Source of the DNA: Pelecanus crispus
Lineage: Eukaryota > Chordata > Aves > Pelecaniformes > Pelecanidae
Assembly: GCF_030463565.1 (NCBI RefSeq)
Contig: NC_134649.1
Location: 196,001-260,000 of the forward strand
DNA length: 64,000 nt
Reading direction: 5' to 3'
The translations under genes and the position numbers were made by a program. This document shows, in pieces, positions 1 to 9,690 of the stretch. The notes under the pieces are model-generated. The model did not search any database. It was not told the DNA's origin and worked only from the letters and a program-made list of their open reading frames with translations. Positions within the stretch are counted from its first letter, which is position 1. Each line of letters starts with the position of its first letter.

Positions 1-124
1 CGGAAATAAGCAAAAATGTTTAAAAAGTAAGGCTAACGAAGCTCTGAAGATTATGCGGTCTCTAACATTTAAGACTTTGGGTTTTTTTAAAGTAGTAACA
101 AACAGGTATAATTGATCTTTGTCT

Positions 125-188
125 GAAACAGGAAGTTGGACTAGATCATCTCCAGGATTCCCTTCCAGGCTCATTTTTCTGCAATTCA
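125..188 (+). mobile_element. CR1 LINE 3'-end relic
   Basis: The stretch around 131-175 matches the conserved CR1 3' end, with the sequence pattern of a 'ttggactagat.atctcc' block followed by 'cccttcca'. The usual terminal octamer repeats are degraded. It is a short, old fragment in + orientation. Confidence 0.6.
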
Positions 189-1059
189 GTACTTTTGCAT
201 AAACCTGGGTAGGACAAAATTGAGAGCTCAGTCCAGGTAATCAAATTAGTAAATGCCAAATCTGCATGTGAATTTTAAAGCTGACTGCACATTTTTTGTG
301 TTACATTTGTAATCTCTTTTTTTCCCATCTTTTTATGCTATGAAAAAAGCAGCCTGCTTGCTTTATAATACACAAATATTCGATCTAAATAGCCCCCTCA
401 GTTTGCAGACTGCCTTTTTTCTGAGTCTTAACATAAATTATGACTCGGGTGTGGCGACCTTTATCTAAGAAAGAGGACAGAAGAGCAAAATTAATCTTTG
501 CTTCCTTTCCCTTCCAACAAAACATGTCCAGCACCAGATTTTCAATGAACGAAGGTATAAAGGCTGTCTGATTTTTCATATTTGGAGTATTTTTTCTGAA
601 TGTCTTGTATCTTACAGAATTTGCAATGGACAGTTGAAGCCATAGTTTATATCGTTCTGAATACTCCTGTCCAATGTAGTCTAGTAATTAGGATGGGAAA
701 CCGAGCAGCAGGACTGCTAGTACTCATTCCCCTTTCTTCCACTGTGAATCCATTTCTGTGTGTCTCAGCGCAGCCCCAGGCCCCATCTTCAAAACAGGAT
801 AGTGTTCATACGAAAAGCACCAAATTCCACATCCTGATTCCAAGAGGGAATTAGATGCCTCAACTAAGATACCTAGCGAGATAGGTAAACTTACTAAAGG
901 AGTAAGGATGCTGCTCGTTTTTGAAAGTCTGCATTTAAGTATTGTACCGTATTTTTACAACTGTTATTATGTACACGGGAAATGCGTCTAAAAACTAACT
1001 GGCCAATTTCTGTATGCATTATCCTCTGCTCTACTAATCTGGGAATAAACACTGTATTC
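189..1059. other. Unannotated AT-rich sequence
   Basis: I see no coding exon, recognisable repeat or RNA gene here. The short open frames of 60-86 codons on both strands have no recognisable content. It borders the CpG island that starts near 1060. Confidence 0.5.
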
Positions 1060-1107
1060 ACCATTCTCGGGGGCCGCGAGTCCAGTGGCAAACAAGACTG
1101 CCTGGCA

Positions 1108-1189
1108 CGCCACCGGCTACCGGTGACCAGGAGCCGACGCGCCTGCCGCGCCACCGGCTACCGGTGACCAGGCGCCGACGGGCTTCACC
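1108..1189. repeat. Two-copy 41-bp tandem duplication
   Basis: A 24-bp core, beginning CGCCACCGGCTACCGGTGAC and ending CAGG, occurs at 1108-1131 and again at 1149-1172. The flanking bases continue to match, giving a 41-bp period. Each unit contains the near-palindrome CACCGGctACCGGTG. It sits at the left edge of the CpG island. Confidence 0.85.
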
Positions 1190-1789
1190 GCACGGAGGGT
1201 GCCCCGAGGGAGCTGGACGCAGCGCTGCCGGCCCGGGCTCAGAGCTGACCTGAGGCAGCGGCCGGGCAGGCGCAGCCATTCGCACTTGCGCCTCCCAAAC
1301 TTCGCCGCCTACAGCGAGCCAGAAAGCCCTCATCCTCCCGACGGCGAGATGCCTTCGGACACCTCGGCCACCCCCGGCGGCCTCCCCGGGCCGCCCCGAG
1401 CAGAGCGCGTCGCTGCCGCGCTGTGCCCGGGCCGCGCTCGGCCCCGCGAGGTGCGGCCGCAGCCCCGCTCCGCCCCGCTCCGCCCCGCCGGTGAGGCGGC
1501 CCGGCCGCAGCGCGCCCCCCGAGCCGCTGCCGCCGCCGCAGCGCCGAGGCCGGGCCGAGGGGCGAGGCCGGGCCCCGCGGCGCCCCAGCGCCCCCCCGGC
1601 CCCGCCGCAGGGCTGCCCCGCGGCTCCCGCCGGCCCCGCGCGCCCTGCGGGCCAGAGGGAGCTGCCCCCGCCGCTTCCCGGGCCGGCCGCCGTCGGGCGG
1701 AGGACAGCGGACACAGCGGCCGCGGGCGGGGGGAGGCGACGCAAGGGGGAGGCCGCGGCGCGGCGCCGCCCCGGCCCGGGCCGCTTTAC

Positions 1790-1900
1790 CTGGTCTCAGC
1801 CGGGAGCCGGCGAGCAGGGCCGGTAGCGCCGCTTCGGGCGGAGGCGGAGGCGCCGAGCCACACCGCCGGGCCCGCCCCGCTGACATCAGGCGGGCGGCAA
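1790..1900 (-). other. Putative non-coding first exon (minus strand)
   Basis: Read on the minus strand, CpG-rich sequence ends in GCTGAGACCAG and is followed by GTAAAG, a good match to the vertebrate donor consensus. The last exonic base would be 1790. No ATG lies in the roughly 100 bases before the donor, so this would be 5' UTR. The upstream limit is arbitrary because no transcription start can be read. It could be the first exon of the left-hand neighbour, possibly TP53BP1. It could equally be a chance donor in GC-rich DNA. Confidence 0.3.
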
Positions 1901-2250
1901 CGGGCCGGACCCCGCCCGCCGTCCGCGCCGCGCCCGGGGCTCCCGGGCTGCCGCGCCCGGGCCGGGCTCCGGGGGCAGCGGCGGAGGGGGCATCCGCGGC
2001 GGCCCCGAGGCGGAGCGGGAGCCGGGAAGAGCTGCGGGGCAGGCCGGAGCGCGGGGGCGGGCGGAGGCCCGGCCGCCCTGGATCCCCCGGGGAGCGAGGC
2101 CCACCCCGGCGCTGCCGAGGGGCGGGGGCCCGGCCCGTGGCGGGCTGCACCCGAACGCACGGCAGCGCGGCGGATGGCGCCGGGGCGGAGCGGCAGCGTC
2201 CCTCTCCCGCGAGCCCCAGCCGTGCCGGGAGCCGGGCGCTCCGCTCTACC

Positions 2251-3384
2251 TCTTCGTTATCTTCTGGGTGGCAAGAGAAGGGCCAAACTCTGCATTTCTC
2301 TCACGAGGCGGCCTGAGGTGCGAGAGCCCGAGCAGGCCTGGGCTTGCTCACAGGCTTGGGCCTGCGTGGGCCTTGTGCGGTCCCCCAAGGCAGCGGAGGG
2401 CATCCTGAGGCACAGCAGCATCCTCGGTCATTGCCAGGCGTGTGACCAAAGGCCATGACACTGCCTCCGCGATGTGTTGCTGTGCAGTTCCTGTAAGCTG
2501 TTACAGTTCTCACCTTCCTCCAGGACCGCGTCACAGAGCTGGTACCAACTTGTTAATTAAGAATTATTAGCTCGGCCTTTGCTTTTAACACAGTCATCTC
2601 ATTCACCAAGTGATGGTTCATTCGCGACATTATAACATGTTCATGTTCCTTTACAGCTCTCTGTTTTTAAATAAATATCAGTTTCTTAGATGAGGTTTGG
2701 CTGTGAAAAGATTAGGAACTCTTGTTCTAGTATGCAACTCCAGAAAAAAGATGGCTAATGTAACCCCAAAAATGTTAAAACATTTTAGAGCTGCTTCACT
2801 GTAAACACTTATTTAAGCACTTTGCTAATTCAGGTGTGCCTTCAGAAGTCTAGTTTCTTTAGGATAGTTGAATTTGGCCATATAGCTTGTAGATTGCTGG
2901 CATCCTTTTCTAAAGATGTTTGATTCAGGAGACATTAGTAAACTGTTGAATTATTGGCTTAAAGAGCAGTGGATATTATGGTGTCAGAGAAGGCCATCCC
3001 CTAGCATAGTTTCATTAGGTGAGCGTAAAGGACACAAAGGGTAAGGATTAACCCTCAAAATGAATTTTTTTCCCAGTTTGACGTGTCGGGCACATTATAG
3101 CCTCCCTCTCACAGATGATAACAAGCGAGCAAGACATTGTGAACTTTACATAGCTGTAAAAGGAAGCGATAGTGTTACAAAGAAGTTTAGGAAACATGAC
3201 TAAAAGGAATCTCCTGTTTCAGGAGGCTCAGGCTTTTAACATCACAGGCGTCCCTACCACATAAACCTCATAAATATGTTAAATTCTGCCTTCAGACTTA
3301 GTACGTGTCTGGCCACCAGAGAGAGTCTTTCAGAACTTGACTGCTCTAGTGGCTAGAAAGTTCCTCCTAACTTAGGAAGAAAAA
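2251..3384. other. Unannotated intergenic sequence
   Basis: Ordinary AT-rich intergenic DNA. I see no exon, RNA gene or confident repeat before the CR1 that begins near 3385. Confidence 0.5.
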
Positions 3385-4219
3385 AAAAGCATTATGGGCT
3401 TTGGAAGCAAGGTCAGGCTACCCAGGAGGACTACAGAGATGCTGTTCACCACTGTAGGGAGAAAATTCGTACGGCCAAAGCTCAATTGCAGTTGAAGCTG
3501 ATCAGTACTGAGGTGGATAACAAAAGAGGCTTTTTTAAGAAAGGGAGGACAAAGAAAACCTTGGTCCATTACTTGATGATGTTGTTCACCTCACAAACAG
3601 GGATGAAGATAAAGCAGAGAGAGACATTTAATGCTTTCTTCATCCCTGTCTTTAACACCAATGATGGGCCCTAGGATGCCCAGAGCCCTGGGTTGGAGAA
3701 CTGTCACTGGGGGAGTGATAAGCTCCCAATTGACTTGGAACTTGTACGGGATTTGCTGCTGCAATTGAATGCACGTAAGTCTCTGGGGCCTGATGTGATT
3801 TATCCCAGGGTATCGAGAGAGTTTGCCCATGTTATTGCGAGATCTTTCTCAGTTATTCATCAATGGTCTTGGGAATCTGGAGAGGTCCCAGTCAACTGGA
3901 AGCTAGTTATGTTATTCCAATTTTCAAGAAGGGCAAGAAAGAAGACCCTGGTAATTACAGGCCTGTCAGTCTCACTTTGGTGCCTGGTAAAGTTATGGCG
4001 AAGATTATTCTGGGAGTTATTGAAAACCACTCGAAAGACAATGCAGTCATCGGTCAAAGCCAACATGGGTTCATGAAGGAAAAGGCATGCCTTACTAACT
4101 TAATATCCTTTTATGACAAGATTACCTGCCTAGTGGATGGAGGGAAGGCAGTGGATATGTTTGGGGTTTTTGTTTTAGCAAAGCTTTTGATACTGTCTCT
4201 CACAGTATCCTTCTGGACA
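3385..4219 (+). mobile_element. CR1 LINE ORF2 fragment, 5' part of an interrupted copy
   Basis: Translated in shifting + frames, this shows the CR1 endonuclease/reverse-transcriptase region. 'KSLGPD' lies near 3775 and 'NYRPVSLT' near 3950-3980, followed by the 'KAFDTVSHSILLDK'-like block at about 4170-4219. Frameshifts and stops show it is dead. The reading breaks off at about 4219, where a second CR1 3' fragment has been inserted. The same element resumes at about 4771, giving one host copy of roughly 1.9 kb. The 5' end is truncated, as is normal for CR1. Confidence 0.85.
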
Positions 4220-4770
4220 AAGTGTCCAGCATACAGCTACACCCACCTGGAGTACTGTGTTCAGCTCTGGGGCCCCCAGCATAAGACATGGACCTGCTTG
4301 AGTGGGTCCAGAGGAGGGCCGTGAGGATGATCAGCGGGCTGGAGCACCTCCCCTGCGAGGAAAGGCTGAGAGAGTTGGGGTTGTTTGGCCTGGAGAAGAG
4401 AAGCCTCTGGGAAGACCTTCCAGCGGCCTTCCAGTACTTAAAGGGGGCCTACAGGAAAGATGGGGAGGGACTCTGTATCAGGGAGTGTAGTGATAGGACA
4501 AGGGGTAATGGTTTTAAACTGAAAGAGGGTAGATTTAGATTAGATATTAGGAAGAAGTTCTTTACTGTGAGGGTGATGAGACACTGGAACAGGTTGCCCA
4601 GAGAAGTTGTGGATGCCCCCTGCCTGGAGGTGTTCAAGGCCAGGTTGGATGAGGCTCTGAGCAACCGGGTCTAGTGGAAGGTGTCCCTGCCCATGGCAGG
4701 GGGGCTGGAACTGGATGATCTTTAAGGTCCCTTCCAACCCAAACCATTCTATGATTCTGTGATTCTATGA
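4220..4770 (+). mobile_element. CR1 LINE 3' fragment nested in another CR1
   Basis: This younger fragment contains the CR1 C-terminal coding block (4288-4674: 'WVQRRAVRMI', 'DRTRGNGFKL', '[10 protein letters not shown]'). It ends with the classic tail of ATTCTATGATTCTGTGATTCTATGA at about 4746-4770. It interrupts the reverse-transcriptase region of the surrounding CR1. The open frame is 128 codons and is a transposon remnant, not a host gene. Confidence 0.88.
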
Positions 4771-5836
4771 CATGCAGAAAATACAATGCATGAACAACTG
4801 GCTAAAGGGTTGGGCTCAAAGAGTTGTAGAAAATGGAGTAACATCTGGCTGGTGGCCAGTCACTAGTGGTGTTCCCCAGGGCTCAATTTTAGGACCAGTT
4901 CTCTTTGATGTTTTTATCAATGACCTGGACGCAAGAGTGGACTGCAGACTAAGTGTGCCGGCAGTACTAAATTAGGAGGAGCTGTTGATTCCCTTGAGGG
5001 TAGAGAGGCCTTACATAGAGATCTTGATAGAACAGAGTGCTGGGCAATCACCAACTGTATGAAATTTAAGAAGGACAAATGCTGGATTCAGCATCTGGGA
5101 GGATGTAATCCTGGATATGCATATAGACTGGGGGACAAGAGGCTGGAGTACAGTCCTGCACAAAGGGATCTGGGGAGTTTGGTTGATGGTAAGCTCAATA
5201 TGAGTCAACAACATGCCCTGGCAGCCCAAAGGGCCAACTGCATCCTTGGGGGGCATTAGGCACAGCGTAGCTAACTGGTCGAAAGAAGTAATTGTCCCTG
5301 TATGCTCAGCATTGGTGCAACCTCGCCTTGAGTACTGTGTGCAGATTTGGGGTCCACAATCTAAGAAGGATATAAAAATAGTTGAATGTGTCCAAAGGAT
5401 GGCAACAAAGATGGTGAAAGGACTAGAGAGCATGATGTACGAGGAGCGGCTTGAGGATACTAGGTTTGTTCAGCTTATAGAAGAGAAGACTGAGGGGTGA
5501 CCTCATTGTCTACAGCTTGCTCATGAGGCAGAGCGGAGAGGGAGGTGCTGATCTCTCTCGTGTCTGGTGATAGGATGTGAGGCAATGGCTTAAAGCTGCA
5601 TCTGGAGAAGTTCAGATTGGATATTAGGGAAAAGTTCTTCACTGAGAGGGTGGTCAAGCACTGGAACAAGCTCCCTAGGAAAGTGGTCATGGCCCCAAGC
5701 CTGTTAGTGTTCAAGAAGCATTTGGACAATGCTCTTAGATATATGGTTTAATTTTTAGGTTGCCCTATGTGGAGTCAAGAGTGGGATTCAATGATCCTCG
5801 TGGGTCCCTTCCAACTCAAGATACTCTATGATTCTA
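4771..5836 (+). mobile_element. CR1 LINE ORF2 fragment, 3' part of the interrupted copy
   Basis: Reverse-transcriptase sequence resumes with '[12 protein letters not shown]' and '[14 protein letters not shown]' (about 4790-4910) and 'FINDLD', followed by the C-terminal domain and a degraded tail at about 5822-5836. The catalytic F-A-D-D position before 'TKLGG' near 4960 reads C-A-G-S in the relevant frame, so the active-site aspartates are lost. Several frameshifts confirm that it is inactive. Confidence 0.85.
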
Positions 5837-5989
5837 ATTTCTTGCCTACTTTTGCTCATGGCTGGTTTATATGTTTGTTCTCATGCCATCACTGTCCTTC
5901 AGTATACCTTGTTGGGTTTTTGTCCTTGCTATTTTTCCTGATATATTTATAGGTGCAATCTATAGTCTTTATAATCTAGTTTTATTTTG

Positions 5990-6520
5990 GTGAGATGAAC
6001 CGTTCGGTCCCTTTACTCTCCTCTGTAAAATAGTTTCTTCTTAGCACCTTTCTTAGCACTTTGCACCTTACTATCTCCTCGCTCATCTTAGTGGCCCTTC
6101 TCTACACTCTTCAGGTCTGAATTCCTTCAGCGTGTGTGACCAGAACTGTATGCTGTATTCTAGATGAGACCAGCACTGCCTGCTGACATTAGCACTTTCT
6201 GATCTCTGCTGGGAATAATTCATCTGATTCATCCTGGAACTGACAAACTGTGGCTTTTTCATGGCTCCATCATGCTGTAAAGTCAGTTGGCTTTTGAGCA
6301 ACTAAAATACCTGGGCTTCAACCTCCTCAATTGCCTTCAGGTGATTAGTGCCTAACTGGTAACAGAAATTCTTATTCTTGGCCACCAAATACACAACCTT
6401 GCTCTCTGCAATACTGAATTTCATCCTGTTTTCATTTTTGTAGTCCTCAAGGTCATTCAGTTCTTGCTGTAGAGCATTCTCCTTTTCTTCCATAATGGTA
6501 GTATTTTTACCCATATTTTT
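5990..6520 (-). mobile_element. Old CR1-like relic, minus orientation
   Basis: On the + strand, segments such as 'tggcccttctctacactctt' and 'gaccagaactgtatgctgtattc' correspond to the reverse complement of the CR1 C-terminal region. Later stretches ('aatttcatcctgttttca', 'tcctcaaggtcattcag') fit the upstream coding region. Divergence is high. An L3-like ancient CR1 family is possible. Confidence 0.5.
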
Positions 6521-9117
6521 ATCACACGACAGCTATAACCCAAAGTAAAAACCCAGCGAAAGCATATAACTTGTACGTAGGATAAAAAAGTCAAAAGTGA
6601 AGTCACAAAGCCATTTCTGCAGCCTGCTAAGTCTTATTAAAACTGCCCAGTCTTCATTAAGATTTTGCTTTGTCCTGTTGAGTGAGACACTGTAACTCAG
6701 CCTGGTAAGAATACAGCTTTTCCCTAAACCAGAAACACCTTTAGAGAATTGTCTGTATTATTTCTGCATCCCTTTCAACCTAATCTCAACAGTCTCTCTG
6801 TTTTAAAATAAATACCTGTTTGATTTTGCTAGTGTAAAAAGTAATGCTCTGATGAAGTTACTGGAAAAATTTCTAGCAGGCACAAACTATCTGGAACTTT
6901 GACCATTAGCTTTAACATGGACAGAGTGAAAAGAGAATTAATGGATATCTGCAAAGGTTGTAATTCCTGTTTTGAAGAAAGCATGAGAGGCAGCTGGGCC
7001 AAGAGAGGGAATCAGTAGCAGAATTTAAAAAAGGGAAAGCAAAAAAACAGGAATAAGAATTTTTTAAGACTTTTTAAACCTTACAAGCAAATTATATTTC
7101 TTTATCGGGTACCTTACTTCATTTTTAACACAGAAATTCAGACAGGTGCTATAGCCATTATATCTCCATCTGACAAAGATATGGACGCCACATGTACGAT
7201 ATGGTTTTATTGGACATCAGAAGGCTTAGGGTTTTGCCCAATATCTGCCTGGAACATGCGAGCATTGTCCATCTCTCGTTCACAGGCCCGGTAACGTTAA
7301 ATCCTTTCCAGAACACAGGAGTGTACAAGCAACTACACAGCGGTCCCTAGAGGCTGCCCTGCTGACATCGGTGTGCATTTCTTTGAGAAAGATAAACTGC
7401 GTGCCGAGAAAACACTTCCTAAAGCTCCACTACGCTGACCCAAGAGTAATGTATGGGCAACGGACACTCTGTTTCAACCAAACGTTAAAGGAAAGCTAAG
7501 ACAGTTTAAAATAACAGTGTACAGATGGACACATGACTGCGGGATTTAGAGACATTACTGTGAGCTGTGCTGTGGGATAAATCCATTTAAACAATTAATT
7601 TGCGTGTGTTACCTTTTGAGACATGAAAGTGGAGCTCTCTGCTTCTCTTGATGGACTTGGGATATCACAAACTCCTTAAGCAGCAGACCTGAGGACTGCT
7701 TCCTTAGGTCACAGTAATGCCAAACACTGCAGGACAGACAAACCTCTACGTCAGTCCCAGAGGGTAAGTGAAACAGCATTTTTGTACTTACTGTGTTCTT
7801 AAACCCTATTTCTAATATCTGCATACACCTCTTTGTCAAACTTTGTTTTAGTCAGATATTTCTACATTCATTTTAAAGTTGGTTTACTTAGTCTTTCATT
7901 GCTGTTGAATTTCAGTGCAAACATACAAGATTTGTGGTTTATTTGATGGTTAACCGGTGTTCAGAGACTGCGTGCTCCAGGAGTAGTAGGACACTGCAAG
8001 ATAGATGGTGGGACTAGCATCAACCATGAATGACAATGCAATTTATTGCTCCCCTGTAGCCTTCAGGCAAAGGCTCTTACCATTAATGCAATGCATGTAT
8101 ATTCTTAATTTGTGAAAGACTGACCGCAAAGAAGTGTTCGCCATATGAATGCAACAAAAAAAGGGACAGATATTTAATCATGTGAGCCTTGCATGGCTAA
8201 GATTGCCACAGCAAATTAACTTCCTTCTTAAGCGTACATTTTACTTATTGACTTGCGTATCACTTCCTTTGAATACTCCTAACATATTCAGTAACACAAA
8301 ATGCACCATGTAATGCCACAGTTTAGGTATTTCACTATAAGCTAGGATCACATAGTTTCTCTGTGCCGCCTTCTGGAGAAATCTTAAAATCACTGCATGG
8401 ATTTACTGAGCAAGGGAAGTGTATGTGAAAGACATATACACAGTTCTGTGGAAAGTGTAGTGTTATGGTTTCTTTGCATTGTTCAGTGAGGCTGCTGGCA
8501 ACCCGTATAGTTCAGTCTGCAAAAAATCTTAGTAATATTCCATTTGTGCTCATTTTTTATGCTTGTGCTTTGCCTGACTGCTTCAGCTACATTATTTCGA
8601 CTGTTTTTAGTTATGAGGAAAGATGAAACAAAGAGGGAAGAATTCTGGCCACTTTGTATTTAATATTTTATCGATTAAAAATCACCTTGGCTTCAAAGAG
8701 GGTTTGCTGCATCAGTACAAGTTAGTACCTTTCTTGGTCTCATAAACATCTATTTTAATTCCAAAGCTCTGGATCACTGGAAGTGACACAATGAATATAC
8801 ATGATAATTTCATAGGCACTTAGATCCTAGTCTTGATCAGAGCTGCAGTTGTTCCAAATTGCACAGGAGACATTCAACATCTTGCAACACCTTCTGTAAG
8901 ACAAAAGTGGGAGGAATAGGAGTACAGCTCTGATAAATCACCCGTGGGGTTGAATAGAAGCAAAAATATATGCGGTTTGGTCAAACTCTGTTTCTCTTTC
9001 TGTATCTCACAACACATCCTGGAAGTGACAGTATAAATGGCCACATGGCTCCATCTCTACATGGAAGCACTGTCAAAGTTGGGTTCTTCTGCTCCACATA
9101 AGGATAGCTGTGTTCAC
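6521..9117. other. Unannotated intergenic sequence
   Basis: I see no confident gene or repeat. A short minus-strand open tail with an AATAAA motif overlapping its stop codon (7206-7299) is described as a weak observation. Confidence 0.45.
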
Positions 9118-9122
9118 CACAG

Positions 9123-9685
9123 TGTCCTGGTTTCGGCTGGGATAGAGTTAGTTTTCTTCCTAGTAGCAGGCACAGTGCTGTGTTTTGGATTTAGTAGGAG
9201 AAGAATGTTGATAACACATTGATGTTTTTAGTTGTTGCTCAGTGCTGCTTATGCTAGTCAAGGACTTTTCAGCTTCCCATGCTCTGCCAGGTGCACAAGA
9301 AACTGGGAGGGGGCACAGCCAGAGAAGTTGATCCAAACTGCCCCAAGGGCTATTCCATACCATATGACGTCATGCTCAGTATAGAAACTGGGGGGGGTTG
9401 GCTGGGGAGCAGCGATCACTGCTCGGGGACTGTCTGGGCATCGGTTGGCAGGTGGTGAGCAATTGCCTTGTGCATCACTTGCTTTGTATATTATTATTAT
9501 CATTATTATGTTGTTATTATTATCATTACTATTTTACTTTATTTCAATTATTAAACTGTTCTTATCTCAGCCCAGGAGTGTTTCTCACTCTTACTCCTCC
9601 GATTCTCTCCCCATCCCACCGGGGCAGGGGCAGTGAGCGAGCGGCTGCGTGGTACTGAGCTGCTGGCTGGGGCTGAACCACGACA
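9123..9685 (+). mobile_element. Solo LTR of an endogenous retrovirus
   Basis: The element begins TGTCCTGGTTTCGGCTGGGA and ends in ACGACA. It is flanked by a perfect 5-bp target-site duplication, CACAG, at 9118-9122 and 9686-9690. Inside it are a full CRE site TGACGTCA (9365-9372), a TATA-like AGTATAGAAA (about 9379-9388), an AT-rich (TTA)n tract (about 9488-9535) and an ATTAAA signal near 9550, which is the normal order for a + strand LTR. No internal retroviral genes flank it, so it is a solo LTR left by recombination. I recall closely similar LTRs (TguLTR5-type) as abundant in neoavian birds. A 5-bp duplication fits a class III/ERVL-like integrase. Confidence 0.92.
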
Positions 9686-9690
9686 CACAG

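Larger units (their letters stand above)
1060..2250. promoter_or_regulatory. CpG island, putative promoter of a divergent gene
   Basis: Base composition switches sharply to very GC- and CpG-rich sequence and back again near 2250. Many GGGCGG-type GC boxes are present on both strands. A good minus-strand splice donor (CCAG then GTAAAG) lies at 1790/1789, so a first exon leading leftwards out of the window is plausible. No protein-coding start is recognisable. In mammals TP53BP1 lies head-to-head with MAP1A, which would fit a minus-strand gene here, but that assignment is inference from synteny only. Confidence 0.7.

Noticed and set aside
1199-2458. 419-codon + strand open frame and overlapping minus-strand frames of up to 303 codons
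   Set aside because: They lie in the CpG island, where stop codons are rare in all frames. Composition is Arg/Ala/Gly/Pro-rich noise with no domain.
4288-4674. 128-codon open frame as a possible host gene
   Set aside because: It is the C-terminal block of a CR1 ORF2 fragment, recognisable by its W-V-Q-R-R-A and H-W-N-R-L-P motifs.
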